The notes beneath the pieces are model-generated. The model did no database searches, was not told the origin of the DNA, and worked only from the letters and a program-made list of their open reading frames with translations. A stretch of DNA of 64,000 bases from assembly GCA_903813345.2 (NCBI GenBank), contig CAIIXF020000001.1, forward strand, positions 19,671,915-19,735,914, given 5' to 3'. Below are positions 46,301 through 54,032 of the stretch, piece after piece. The stretch comes from Owenia fusiformis (Eukaryota > Annelida > Polychaeta > Sabellida > Oweniidae). Within the stretch, counting starts at the first letter, position 1. Each line of letters starts with the position of its first letter. The position numbers and the translations under genes are program-made.

Positions 46301-49300
46301 GGGTAGGGGTAGGGTTAAATTAGAAATTAGAAAAATGAAATGCATAATATATGGGGTCCAAAAATATAGAATTTGTTTGTAAACATATGATAGAAAATAA
46401 AATATTACCTAAGAGTATTTTACTCAATTGTGAAATTTTAGGTTTTCCAAGATGTCATGGTCTTCCCTTTGTACATGCACTTTATTTAAAGCTTGAAACA
46501 CCCATTTGTTTATTTTGCAAGTTGGATATTATTTCTAATTTTGGCATGTATTAATGTACTTCATACTGTGCAAATTAAATACAATGTCAATGGCTTACCA
46601 CGCACTACACCCCCCATAATTACTATGTGTAGAAAGTGTAGAGTTACATAAGTAAATCCATAGGTGATCCAATCTTTAAGATATTTGCCAAAGTTTTCAT
46701 TGAAAACCATGCTACATGTATGTATGTATGTAACATGTAATTATATTAGTGAAATCTTTAATGAGGAGGCGACCCAGAAATAAAACCCATACTACTATAT
46801 TTTTTCAAAAATAATTAAATCTATTTGGAATAAATGCAGTGGTCAATTGCCAACTTTTTGGATAGACTTACTAAAAAACTAAGAAATTGACATTATGAAC
46901 ATGGCATAAGTGATTTGCTGAAATATCATATACTGTATATTCAATCAAATAATTACAGGAAGGTTGTTGTTTAATATTGTTTCATAATTTACATATTCTC
47001 TTTATTTTACAGGGTCTGTCCATCAACCTTGTCTTCACAGCATTCATCATTTGTTTTGGGTCTTCATTCATCATCGGCTACAACATAGGTGTCCTCAATC
47101 AGCCTGCCAATGTAAGTACATTTACACTATACCTAAATGTGTCATACCTACATTCGAGTGCCATCAAGGAAAATGGTATAAAATATTTTCGCATGGAAAA
47201 ATCTTGTCCAGTCAGTAGACTGTGTATTATTCTCACCGAGTTTTAGATATTTTTAGATAACCTTGCATTCTCAATGGTTGAAATTCAGTTCAATGGCAAA
47301 GTAACTTTGTATAATGACAAGGGTGTCGATCGAATCTAAATCAAGAGGCAAGATGTTGTTGTTTGCCTCATCACCCATAAGGCATTGATGACGTTAGATC
47401 AAGCAAAATCAACTTCTGGATCATCTGTATTAGACATCACGTTACTGTCAGCTATGCAAATAATTAGCTATAGCTAGTTTATTGTTTGTGCATCTTGAGA
47501 TTAAAGAAAATTTAATTAGATGTTGTTGAAATGTTTAGAACACCCTCTGTTTTATTCTTGTTCTAGTTGATCCAAGATTTCTATAACTACACATACAATT
47601 TTGACCGGCGTCCCGATGCAAACTATGGTGTTAATGGCACAGATAAACTTATATCACAGACAGCTCTGACAACGCTATGGAGTCTTTCCACGACATTCTT
47701 CCTCCTTGGAGGCATGCTGGGAAATATCTGTGTTGGATTTGTGGCAGAAAAGATTGGAAGGTAAGGGATGTTGGTGACTGATATATGCCATTTAGTCTGA
47801 TACATGTACACGTATATGAAGACTTGTTTTTGTAGGTTCGCATGTTGAGAATGTTTATGTAATTTTCATGATTATCATAATAACCAATAAGTCATGAAAT
47901 GGTTTTTACATTTTCATGTGAATATTCACCTGTCGTGGTAGAAATTAAGTTAGCATGCTAAAGGTTAAGTTCAACAACAACATAATTTTATTAAATGTCG
48001 AAATGACAATTCTACATTTTGTGTTTCAATATTTTCAACCTCATGATGCTAACATGATTGAGAATAACGTTTAGCTACTTGTTGGATCTTGGGTAATGGG
48101 TATGATCCACGAGATGCTTCCATTTATCATTTTAACAATTTGTGCACTATAGTTCTTATATTACACTTCATTTCATATTAAGGTCTATTTTATAGAACTT
48201 ATCCTAATTTTGTTTTCAGGAAATGGTCGATCATGGTGGCCCACATATTTGCATTTATTGGAAGTGCCATAATGACCCCAACCCTTGCGGCTAGATCTCC
48301 AGAGATGGTCATGATTGGACGGTTCTTCATTGGGATCAATTGTGGTGAGTCTTCAGTTTTAAAAGTGCCTCTTGGAGGTACAGTAAATCCTGTCTAAGTG
48401 GAACATCTTTGGTACATAAAAGTGTTCCACTTGTGAGGTGTTCCACTTAAACAGGTTTATTTAATATCAAGTCAGTTGGTCTTGAAACTCTGAAAAGTGT
48501 TCCACTAATAGAGGTGTTCCACTTCTAGAGGTGTTCCACCTCACAGGTTTCACTATACTACATTTCTGTATGAGTTAATCCAATATTGGATAATTGTGAA
48601 TCCAACATGAATTTGGCATGTATATAATGGATTCATCTGGTCCTACAATACTTTGGTCAGTCACTGCAAAACATTTCGTAACCTAGATAAACAGAAAGGG
48701 ATAAACACATGGAAATCCTAGAATGCCATATAGCATTTCCCATACAAAAGAAAAAAAGCTTTACATATACATGTACTATACATCTTTGTGGAACTGTTAC
48801 TTTTGAAGTACTGGCAAAGAAGCAGCATCAATCTATTTTTAAAATACAGTTTAGCAACTATTCAATCTATTTTGTCGCCATCTATTTATACAAAAATAAA
48901 ATATTTACATGCTGTACAATATATGTATTTGTACTTTGTAGGATTGTCAATGGGTCTTGCACCTATGTTTCTGTCTGAGATCACACCAGTTAATCTGAGA
49001 GGAGCCTTTGGGACGTGTCATCAGCTTGCTATCACTATTGGAATATTCCTCTCTTCTGTATTTGGTCTAGAACAACTGTTAGGTGAGTTCAAAATATTGT
49101 TCATGTTGGTCCATCATTTAGTATAAGTGAAGGAATTTTTCATGTTATTTTGGGGGACTACTATGTACATCAGGGGAACAGAATCCGGTTTCAGCAATTA
49201 ATTAGATTGATTGAACATACACAAGTATGTATTTGGGACAAAATTGATACATGTAATAATTGCTTAATAAACCATCAACAAATCCCATGTTTGAGCAGTA

Positions 49301-52300
49301 ATTTTGATATCCTTTGCCAGAGCTTGATTCATTTTTCTACATTCTAAGTTAGGGATAGTTTTTTGATCTTCACATATACAGGGTGTCAAATACCTATGTT
49401 CTCCCCCTTAGCTTTAACATCCACAATATGTTGCATAATGTCTTAGTCTGCATGATATCTGAATTGTTCTTTGGCACATTAAAACTAGACTTCATGGAAC
49501 GACTCTTCATTTTACACCCTGTACATCCAAGCATAATAATAAGTTCAATGCACTGACATTAAAACTCCATAAATGCTACATTTGAGATCAATAAGATCAA
49601 AATTTCATAACCATCTGTAACATTTAGAAGGTAGATCAGGCTAGCCAATGAGGATTCATGTTAATTCTGTTTTTCTGTTTTCATTTATCCATGTTTTGAT
49701 TTTGTTTCAGGAACGGTCAACAGGTGGCCCTATCTCCTCCTTTTGAACATTGTCCCAGCATTTGTCTCATTGGTCATTCTACCTTTCCTCCCAGAGAGCC
49801 CCAGATATCTGTTCCTTGCCAAGCGTCAGCAAGATCTAGCAAAGAAATGTAAGTTCATAAAAACGCTTGTATACAGGTTGTCTCAAAAAATGTACCCAAA
49901 AGTATATTGACAGCACAGATAAACCGATCAATATTTTCAGACATATTTTGCATTGCAAGTTTTCTCTCCAGTACAGGGTATTTAGTTCAGCCTTGCCTTT
50001 TGATACACCCTGTATAATCACGAAACAAATTGATTTTATTGTTACTATTATACTCGACCTTGGTATGCATTAATATGCAAGATCTTGTTTTGACTAAAGA
50101 TAAACTTTATTTTAAATTCGTAAAATATATATTTTATTTAGTCTTGCTATAAAAGACCCTGTACTCCCCCCCTTTATCCTTCTCTCTAGGGTCTTGTAAC
50201 CACCAGTAAGTTGACACTGATATGAATTATTCATGCTAGATGGTTATCTGTTAACTAGTGTCGTCGCGATGTGCCATAATCGTACATCGGCAATTTTCAG
50301 TTGTAAACATCAATGCACATCGCGATGTACATCGAGAAAAAGTTAGAGAAAAGTGCACTGAAATACCGAACGCTAATGCACTAAAATACCGAACAGAACA
50401 AATTAATAAGAGTACCTGGTACATCCGGGAACTTCTAGTAACGGTGAAATGAAAGTAATTTTTTTAGATTAATGGTTCATTTCGACTAGCTAAAACAGTT
50501 TTAAAGCGAAAGAATATCAGAAAACATTGGAAAATGAAATAAGACATGAAAAAGGTAAGCGATGTTTTGTTTCAGACATCGATGCATCGCCAGAATCAGC
50601 TTTGGCGATGTATATCGCGATGTATCGATTAATCGCGACAGCACTACTGTTAACACCTTTTGATCAGCCAATCAGATTCTTTGTTGTTCTTAGAGCAGCA
50701 CATGGCTATGTTAGTAAACAGTTGCCTCTTCACTGCCAAGAAAATAGTTCCTCATACTTGCACTTATATTTCCATGATTTTATCTTGTGTATAGAAATAC
50801 TTTTCTAAACTTAAATCCTTCTCTAAACAAAGGTTAAAAAGCATAAAATAAAAAGTATTACTAACTAAAACTCACTACTAGAAAGCATGTCTGGTGTATT
50901 GATACATCAAATAGTTCCAACCTCATTAATAATTCATGATTTCCGGATCCATTTAGGAAGGTGGCAGCACCTGCATAAAATCAGTGGTTACAAGACTGTA
51001 AAGAGAGTGAAGGTGATGGGGGGGGGGGGGGGGTGGATACAGTCTTTGAGCAAGACTATATTTCATTGAAAGGCATTCTAAAATAATCAAACATTTTTGC
51101 ATAATTGCATACTTTTGACAATTGAGCTTGTTAATTTTAGCTCTGCAGTTCTACCGCAAGAGAGACAATGTAAGTGCAGAGATAGAAGAGATGGAGACAG
51201 AGGCCCATGCAGCTGCCAAGGTTGAAGCTTACAGTATGAAGAAGGTGTTAACAGATAAAAGTCTTCGTTGGCCTCTCATCATTTGTGTTGCTCTACAGGC
51301 TGCCCAGCAACTCTCGGGTATTAATGCTGTAAGTGATATTATTCTAAATGTTTTATTAAATTGATGAATTAATTTTTTTGTAAATTTTTTGTCTGACCCG
51401 GATACCCCCATTTAGGGCCAAAAAATCGCACCCCTTATTTGCCGGCCACGGCCCTGATATTATAGTTACAAATTATAACTAGTGAAATCTGAGGTATGAG
51501 AGGAAAGAAATGCTAATTTACATTATGATAAAATGAAGATTCAGTTTTCAGGAACCGAACAAGATACATGTAAAAGATTCCAAAGGTGGTTTTGTAAGTT
51601 CCCAACATTCCAACACTGTTTTACTTTATTTCAGATATTCTTCTATTCTGGTAGTATCTTTGAGAATGCACAGGTTAAGGATATTCCCATGGCTGTCCTT
51701 GGAACAAATGCCGTCAATGTTGGCATGACAATCGTATCTGTAAGTACCAGACTACTTTCTTATTAAATATTACTACATGTCTTGAAATTTTCAAGTAGCA
51801 CACATTATAACGTCTTTATTATGTCACCATTAGAACATGTTTTTGTAATAGTACATAGAGTTAGAAAAGTTTGTTAATTAAATTAGAAAATAAATCACAT
51901 TTGAAAACATATGCTTGACAACATTTAGGCACATATGGTATGCTTTGAAATAAAAACAAAATAAATCAAAAAACAATAGTAACTGTATGCACAGAATAAT
52001 TATGATTTAAGAGACACCACATAGAAACAGTACCCAAATAAGGAGTTACCAGTACATGTACCATGTACAGCAATTCCACATTTTGTTTTTTAAAGTATAG
52101 AATATGTATCACGTTGACATATTGTAAAGTTAGTACTGTACATGTGTTAAATAATTATATATTTTTTGTATTATTCATCCATTGTAATCAATTTATTCCT
52201 ATTGTTTTTTTCCATACAGGTACTTATCATGGACAAGCTTGGTCGCCGTGTACTCCTCATCTTCCCAATGGGTCTGATGATCTTCACATGTATCCTTATA

Positions 52301-54032
52301 ACCGTCTCCCTCAGTCTGCAGGTCAGTTTCCTTAGAACAAGGATTAAAGTCACATGTGTGTCAATGGACACTCCTCTATTTTTTTAACAATTGATAACTG
52401 GTTTTTCAGAAAAATATTTAATTTACATTTTTAATGCAAAAAAGAGAGCTTTAAATACTTTTTTGTTGGCTATATTTTGTAATAGCTTACACAGTTTTTT
52501 TTACTAAATAATCCCAGTTCTGTAGTCAATCCCATATTATTATTGATTTGAAACATTTATTTGTATTTTATTTAGGACAAGGTGGCAGGTATGAGCTATG
52601 TGTCTATTGGATGTGTCATAGGTTATGTCATTGGATTTGCTGTAGGTCTAGGTAAGTTAGATCTATGCTTTGTGTATAATTTCTAATTATTCCATGATAA
52701 CAGAAACATAATTTGGATTTTTAAATATATTTGATAAAAAAAAGTCATACTTCGATATGCTGTACTCAGTTTGATAAAACTCAGTAGATAAAACTAATAT
52801 CCCTCCATAAATGAAGAACATCCTGTAATAATGATTGGTCCATTGTTAGCGCATTTAGCTATTTCTAAGAAAATTCTTTTATATGCATGTGTTAAATGAA
52901 GAGAAAATGAATAGACTAAATGCAAGTAGAAATAAACTTGATTTATGTCATTTAATATTCAAAATTCAGTCAAAGTGATGTCATATTTGTACCTATTCGC
53001 ATCTTAGTCATTCACCTGGCTTGGCAATGCCTCTAATACTTCTGATTTGTAATCAATAGGTATTTTTTACTTTTAGGACCTATACCTCTCATGATTGGAG
53101 CTGAGTTATTCAGACAAGGCCCCAGGCCCCAAGCTATGGCCCTTGGAGGCCTTATGAACTGGTTCTGTAATCTCCTCATTAGTATCTCCTTCCCCCTTAT
53201 ACAGGTGAGTGGTCAATTTCATTTATATCTGAGTAAAGTAAAACCTGCATATAGTGAACACCTATGGAGTCAAAGAAAAGTGTTCACTGTAGGTAGGTGT
53301 TCACTACAGATTTTACACAGGAGTCAGTCAATGTAAAGTATGTCTTGACGTGGTGTTCACTAAAGACATGTGTTCACAATAAAGAGGTGTTTACTGAGAC
53401 AGGTTTTACTGTATACTTTTCGTATGTATTACAGTGAAAATCTTGAGTTTGAAGAGTGATATGAAGAATTAAATGGAATCAGGCCAATTTCATTCAGTCC
53501 TTTTCTCAACTTTTTCATTTAGAAATATTTTCTCATTGCATTTGTCAGGTGAATTTTGTAAACTGTGAAAGGAAAATCTTTACTTATTCCTCATTTCCCC
53601 CTCATTTGTGCATTCCATGTCCTTGAATCAATATTACAGTTTAAATAACATCATTCCTTCAAAAATAATTTTCTTTGAATTACTAGGTGGGCCTTACTAT
53701 CCAATGCCAGGTTACTCTTATCTATTTAATCTTACAGTTAATCCAGTGACATTATCTACATGTATTATATTTCATGCATGTTTTCTTTTATTTTTCAGGA
53801 ATCTCTGAAGCAGTACACCTTCATTATCTTCATCATCCTTCTCACTCTTTTCCTCGTCTTTATCATATTTAAAGTTCCCGAAACCAAAAACCGGACAATT
53901 GAGGAAATCGCTAATGACTTTGCCCCTGATGGTGAACACATTGCTGTTGAGGAGGTGATGGATGATAATGCGGGAGGGAATGGTGAAATGATGCCACTTA
54001 AGTCTACTCAACCTGATGATGTGAAGGTTTAA
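25349..54032 (+). CDS. SLC2A (class I GLUT-like): class I GLUT-like facilitative sugar transporter (SLC2A family)
   Basis: Exons: 25349-25375 (or alternative 28679-28705), 42493-42723, 47013-47111, 47567-47760, 48220-48344, 48942-49082, 49711-49848, 51141-51328, 51635-51739, 52220-52321, 52576-52651, 53077-53204 and 53799-54032. All phases agree, giving 1788 nt and 595 aa. Signatures in order: EKIGRK, RRVLL after DKLG, PESPRYL, QQLSGINA (375-381), GPIPLMIGAELF (476 on), NWFCNL and PETKNRT (about 545). QLSGIN marks class I glucose-type GLUTs, twelve-helix plasma-membrane uniporters. N-glycosylation sequons NYT (126) and NGT (142) fall in the first exofacial loop. Oddities: a cytosolic N-terminus of about 86 residues against roughly a dozen in vertebrate GLUT1, and Leu instead of the usual Trp after GPIP (GLUT1 Trp388). 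Substrate is inferred from family only. The common exons are certain; the first exons less so. Confidence 0.93.
26809..27131. mobile_element. 305-bp miniature element with 9-bp target duplication, copy 1
   Basis: The element (26818-27122) has inverted ends CAAGGAGGATTGGCTCCCAG and its reverse complement. It is flanked by a perfect 9-base direct repeat GTTATCAAT (26809-26817 and 27123-27131). It contains the block CAAAATGGCGGCTGTT and no coding sequence. A 9-bp duplication is usual for Mutator-like elements, and 8-9 bp for Merlin elements; the family is not decided by sequence alone. It is about 95% like copy 2. Confidence 0.93.
27617..27748. repeat. two (CAAA)n microsatellite tracts
   Basis: Tracts at about 27617-27672 and 27717-27748. 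They are separated by a 44-base spacer and followed by related GGCCACAATGCTTT and TGTCACAATACTTT strings, as if one tract duplicated. Minus-strand translation yields a meaningless Cys-Leu-Phe-Val repeat. Confidence 0.9.
27853..27866. repeat. 14-base G run
   Basis: Homopolymer at the head of a G/C-rich repeat-derived stretch that ends near 28113 with CCCCCCTGGATCCGCCAGTG, a string seen at ends of many animal DNA transposons. Confidence 0.85.
28236..28557. mobile_element. 304-bp miniature element with 9-bp target duplication, copy 2
   Basis: The element (28245-28548) shares ends and interior with copy 1 at 26818-27122. It is flanked by a different perfect 9-base repeat CAAATGTAC (28236-28244 and 28549-28557). 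Two unrelated duplications of the same length fix the insertion footprint. It lies about 120 bases upstream of candidate first exon B of the transporter gene. Confidence 0.93.
28679..28705 (+). CDS. SLC2A: candidate alternative first coding exon B of the GLUT-like gene (MSPKVNVET)
   Basis: ATG with G at -3, nine codons, then the donor ACG/GTAAGT in phase 0. It has the same length and phase as exon A and would join the same exon at 42493. Alternative first exons are common in GLUT genes, so two promoters are plausible; chance is not excluded. Confidence 0.42.
29073..29322. repeat. 250-bp direct repeat, copy 1
   Basis: It begins GGGACTGCCATTTGGGGC and ends GGGATACTCTCTCTTATTT, and is nearly identical to 29485-29734 with only a few substitutions. 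A 19-base piece (TTTTCAGCCGCAAGAGATT) also occurs near 28813. Confidence 0.9.
29485..29734. repeat. 250-bp direct repeat, copy 2
   Basis: Second copy, offset by 412 bases from the first. The high similarity implies a recent local duplication. Confidence 0.9.
30328..30989. mobile_element. 646-bp hAT-like non-autonomous element
   Basis: The element (30336-30981) has a perfect 12-base inverted repeat TAGGGGTGGGAC at both ends. It is flanked by GTCTCTAG and ATCTCTAG, an 8-base duplication with one change. TAGGG ends and 8-bp duplications are hAT hallmarks. Sub-terminal GGAACGG motifs repeat several times near both ends. No transposase frame is present. Confidence 0.85.
31722..31798. repeat. small tandem array, ATAGGGTTAATAAGTC units
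   Basis: Three units of about 27 bases (ATAGGGTTAATAAGTGTTTT, ATAGGGTTAATAAGTCTTTT, ATAGGGTTAGTAAGTCTTTT), each followed by ATA-rich spacer. Confidence 0.75.
32219..32345 (+). repeat. dispersed repeat, GTAACAAATGGC family
   Basis: GTGACATATTGTTATTGTTA, TTGGTGGTTGGTATTCGGCG, CATCTGTAATGAATGGCAGG and GGCATTTTGCATGTTAATGC then CTCG. Confidence 0.65.
32765..32920 (+). repeat. dispersed repeat, GTAACAAATGGC family, second copy within 0.5 kb
   Basis: TTTGTTGTGGATGATGTTC, GTTGGTGTTTGGCATTC, GCATCTGTAACAAATGGCAT and AACATTTTGCATGTCACTGC then CTTG. It is in the same orientation as the copy at 32219. Confidence 0.62.
33438..33536. repeat. (CGTC)n/(CGTA)n microsatellite
   Basis: Almost 100 bases of CGTC units interrupted by a CGTA block. 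It is the head of element copy B. Frames across it read Arg-Pro-Ser-Val or Thr-Asp-Gly-Arg repeats and are artefacts. Confidence 0.95.
34250..34760. repeat. tandem array, about 137-bp units with ATGGCxGCCAT motifs
   Basis: About four units, each containing TATGTGAATACTATAAGCAT, GACACTTTTGGTAGAAGG, GGCCATTTTGAAAAATGGC and CTCGAAAAGTAGTGGAGCG. Units decay towards the right, and the third has lost part of the palindromic GGCCATTTT...AAAATGGC segment. Confidence 0.85.
37373..37530. repeat. two-unit duplication with GACCATCTTGAATT and GCNACCATTTT motifs
   Basis: GTTCTCGAGCTGATTAAC and GTTCTAGAGCTGATCAC each lead into ACCATCTTGAATT / GCCATCTTGAATT and then CAACCATTTT / CGGCCATTTT. It looks like a decayed relative of the units in the 34.3-34.8 kb array. 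Confidence 0.55.
37718..37888 (+). mobile_element. CAGTAAAACCTG-family miniature element (copy 3, eroded right end)
   Basis: Left end CAGTAAACCTTGTTGAATTC after TA, with AAAAGTGTTCAGATTGG and AGGTGTTCAAATGAGAG inside. The right end is worn down to CAGTGTAA. Confidence 0.5.
40990..41015. repeat. 26-base G run
   Basis: The longest homopolymer in the window. It is a potential G-quadruplex and a likely place for sequencing-length error. The open frame across it (40885-41385) is an artefact that reads poly-Gly. Confidence 0.95.
41283..41957. mobile_element. fold-back element with iterated 16-bp arms and 9-bp duplication
   Basis: The element (41292-41948) is flanked by the direct repeat GAGTACTAT (41283-41291 and 41949-41957). 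The left arm holds four copies of CTCGTACCCAAGACAA (about 41308-41371). The right arm holds four inverted copies TTGTCTTGGGTACGAG (about 41872-41935). Outer ends are less similar (TGGTCAACTCG and CGAGTCGACTA). The centre of about 500 bases is AT-rich and non-coding. Iterated inverted arms are typical of FB-type fold-back elements. Confidence 0.85.
42493..42723 (+). CDS. SLC2A: GLUT-like exon 2: long cytosolic N-terminus
   Basis: Acceptor TGTATTTTCAG, donor CAG/GTGCGT, 77 codons, phase 0 at both ends. It encodes VEMHPVNDINNPNDKL, then an Arg/Ser-rich stretch (RHASRASTCSQRSQRSLKR) and HEHLKGIMGQ just before the first helix. RxxS motifs suggest basophilic-kinase sites. The in-frame ATG at 42499 could serve as a start if no upstream exon is used. 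Confidence 0.85.
43461..43636. mobile_element. 166-bp miniature element with CAGGCCGTAGCCAG ends
   Basis: The element (43466-43631) has left end CAGGCCGTAGCCAG and inverted right end CTGGCTACTGGCTTG. It is flanked by AGTAT on both sides. The ends resemble widespread animal DNA-transposon termini; a 5-base duplication does not settle the superfamily. Confidence 0.55.
44301..44816. mobile_element. 504-bp element with CAGGCCTGTCAACT inverted ends
   Basis: The element (44307-44810) has the perfect 14-base inverted repeat CAGGCCTGTCAACT / AGTTGACAGGCCTG. It is flanked by TACACA on both sides (44301-44306, 44811-44816). Internally it carries a tandem array (44615-44725) of AAGGTGTTCAAAATTTGG units. 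No transposase. Confidence 0.78.
44615..44725. repeat. 41-bp tandem repeat inside the CAGGCCTGTCAACT element
   Basis: Two near-identical 41-base copies with TTCAAAATTTGGCAAGATG, followed by shortened copies TTCAAAATTTGGATCAAGG and TTCAGATTTGGACCAAGG. Confidence 0.85.
45197..45664. mobile_element. CAGGGTGTCAAATA-ended element, interrupted by a second insertion
   Basis: The left end CAGGGTGTCAAATAAATATG is inverted at the right end CATATTTATTTGACACCCTG. The interior block ATTTGAATTGTTCTTTAGCA, CATTAAAACTAGGCTTCATG is shared with a relative at 49379-49521. A TA-flanked element splits it at 45257-45493. About 229 bases remain after removing the insert. Confidence 0.85.
45255..45495. mobile_element. 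237-bp TA-flanked element nested in the 45197-45664 element
   Basis: The element (45257-45493) has ends CAGTTGGGGACAAAAATAAA and inverted TTTATTTATGTCCCCAACTG. It is flanked by TA at 45255-45256 and 45494-45495. The related copy at 49379 shows the uninterrupted site (TTGCATAATGTC), confirming the insertion point and TA duplication. Typical Tc1/mariner-type miniature element. Confidence 0.92.
46295..46314 (+). repeat. G-quadruplex-like tract (GGGTA GGGGTA x3)
   Basis: Four runs of three or four Gs spaced by TA: GGGTAGGGGTAGGGGTAGGG. It is not the TTAGGG telomeric repeat. Confidence 0.75.
47013..47111 (+). CDS. SLC2A: GLUT-like exon 3: transmembrane helix 1
   Basis: Acceptor TTTTACAG, donor AAT/GTAAGT, 33 codons, phase 0. 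It encodes GLSINLVFTAFIICFGSSF and IIGYNIGVLNQPAN, the GYNxGVxN(A)P block of GLUT helix 1. Confidence 0.95.
47567..47760 (+). CDS. SLC2A: GLUT-like exon 4: exofacial loop 1 and helix 2
   Basis: Acceptor TTCTAG, donor GGAAG/GTAAGG, leaving phase 2. It contains the sequons NYT and NGT and ends GNICVGFVAEKIGR, the conserved D/E-x-x-GRK block being completed by the next exon. Confidence 0.95.
48220..48344 (+). CDS. SLC2A: GLUT-like exon 5: helix 3 and start of helix 4
   Basis: Acceptor TTTTCAG, donor TTGTG/GTGAGT. It encodes KWSIMVAHIFAFIGSAIM and the GRFFIGINC block. Confidence 0.95.
48381..48555 (+). mobile_element. CAGTAAAACCTG-family miniature element (copy 4)
   Basis: Lies in a GLUT intron, flanked by TA (48379-48380, 48556-48557). 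Ends are CAGTAAATCCTGTC and AGGTTTCACTA. The interior has five AGTGTTCCACTT/GAGGTGTTCCAC-like units. Confidence 0.7.
48942..49082 (+). CDS. SLC2A: GLUT-like exon 6: helices 4-5
   Basis: Acceptor ACTTTGTAG, donor TTAG/GTGAGT. It encodes GLSMGLAPMFLSEITPVNLR and GAFGTCHQLAITIGIFLSS, including the P-x-x-x-x-E-x-x-P-x-x-x-R-G block. Confidence 0.96.
49379..49521. mobile_element. CAGGGTGTCAAATA-ended miniature element, uninterrupted copy
   Basis: Flanked by TA on both sides. It shares ATCCACAATATGTTGCATAA and ATCTGAATTGTTCTTTGGCA with 45197-45664 and lacks the nested insertion, but has a deletion near its right end. Confidence 0.85.
49711..49848 (+). CDS. SLC2A: GLUT-like exon 7: helix 6 and PESPRYL
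   Basis: Acceptor TTTGTTTCAG, donor AAAT/GTAAGT. It encodes WPYLLLLNIVPAFVSLVILP, then FLPESPRYLF, the start of the central cytosolic loop. Confidence 0.96.
49874..50012. mobile_element. 139-bp TA-flanked miniature element, CAGGTTGTCTCAAAA ends
   Basis: Left end CAGGTTGTCTCAAAA and inverted right end TTTTGATACACCCTG, TA on both sides (49872-49873, 50013-50014). It begins 25 bases inside a GLUT intron, right after the exon 7 donor. Confidence 0.75.
50248..50654. mobile_element. 391-bp hAT-like miniature element with 8-bp duplication
   Basis: The element (50256-50646) has ends TAGTGTCGTCGCGATG and inverted AATCGCGACAGCACTA. It is flanked by the perfect 8-base duplication CTGTTAAC. Sub-terminal TACATCGCGATG-type motifs occur several times near both ends, possible transposase-binding sites. 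Confidence 0.92.
51018..51033. repeat. 16-base G run
   Basis: Homopolymer in GLUT intron 7, about 110 bases before the exon 8 acceptor. Confidence 0.9.
51141..51328 (+). CDS. SLC2A: GLUT-like exon 8: central loop, helix 7 and QLSGINA
   Basis: Acceptor TTAATTTTAG, donor GCT/GTAAGT. It encodes SLQFYRKRDNVSAEIEEME, the loop to TDKSLRWPLI, and QAAQQLSGINA. QLS is diagnostic of class I glucose-type GLUTs. Confidence 0.96.
51635..51739 (+). CDS. SLC2A: GLUT-like exon 9: helix 7-8 region
   Basis: Acceptor TTATTTCAG, donor TCT/GTAAGT, 35 codons: IFFYSGSIFENAQVK then TNAVNVGMTIVS. Confidence 0.95.
52220..52321 (+). CDS. SLC2A: GLUT-like exon 10: GRR motif and helix 9
   Basis: Acceptor TCCATACAG, donor CAG/GTCAGT, 34 codons: VLIMDKLGRRVLL then MIFTCILITVSLSLQ. 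Confidence 0.95.
52576..52651 (+). CDS. SLC2A: GLUT-like exon 11: helix 10
   Basis: Acceptor TATTTAG, donor CTAG/GTAAGT, phase 0 to 1. It encodes DKVAGMSYVSIGCVIGYVIG and FAVGL. It is too short to stand out as an open frame and was found by splice logic and homology. Confidence 0.93.
52921..52994 (+). repeat. 74-bp dispersed repeat, pair with 58680-58752
   Basis: CAAGTAGAAATAAACTTGAT, ATATTCAAAATTCAGTCAAA and GATGTCATATTTG recur at 58680-58752 in the same orientation with about 10 differences. Confidence 0.75.
53077..53204 (+). CDS. SLC2A: GLUT-like exon 12: GPIP motif and helix 11
   Basis: Acceptor CTTTTAG, donor CAG/GTGAGT. It encodes GPIPLMIGAELFRQGPRPQA then NWFCNLLISISFPLIQ. The residue after GPIP is Leu, where vertebrate class I transporters have Trp. 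Confidence 0.96.
53236..53411 (+). mobile_element. CAGTAAAACCTG-family miniature element (copy 5)
   Basis: Left AAGTAAAACCTG, right CAGGTTTTACTG, TA on both sides. It begins about 30 bases after the exon 12 donor. The interior has five GTGTTCAC(T/A) motifs. Confidence 0.72.
53799..54032 (+). CDS. SLC2A: GLUT-like exon 13: helix 12, PETKNRT and C-terminal tail
   Basis: Acceptor TTTTTCAG; encodes 77 residues to TAA 54030-54032. It includes TFIIFIILLTLFLVFIIF, the PETKNRT signature and an acidic tail ending QPDDVKV. Confidence 0.96.
   Translation, partial: ESLKQYTFIIFIILLTLFLVFIIFKVPETKNRTIEEIANDFAPDGEHIAVEEVMDDNAGGNGEMMPLKSTQPDDVKV

Larger units (their letters stand above)
42724..47012 (+). 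other. SLC2A: GLUT-like intron 2 with several transposon insertions
   Basis: 4.3 kb, phase 0. It holds a CAGGCCGTAGCCAG element (43466-43631), a CAGGCCTGTCAACT element (44307-44810), a nested TA-element pair (45197-45664) and a G-quadruplex-like tract (46295-46314). No gene is seen. Confidence 0.8.

Noticed and set aside
46295-46314. Interstitial telomere repeat
   Set aside because: The unit is GGGGTA, not TTAGGG, and only three or four copies exist; better described as a G-rich tract.
50527-50808. 93-codon open frame in a GLUT intron
   Set aside because: Its first part lies inside the hAT-like element 50256-50646, and it resembles no known protein.
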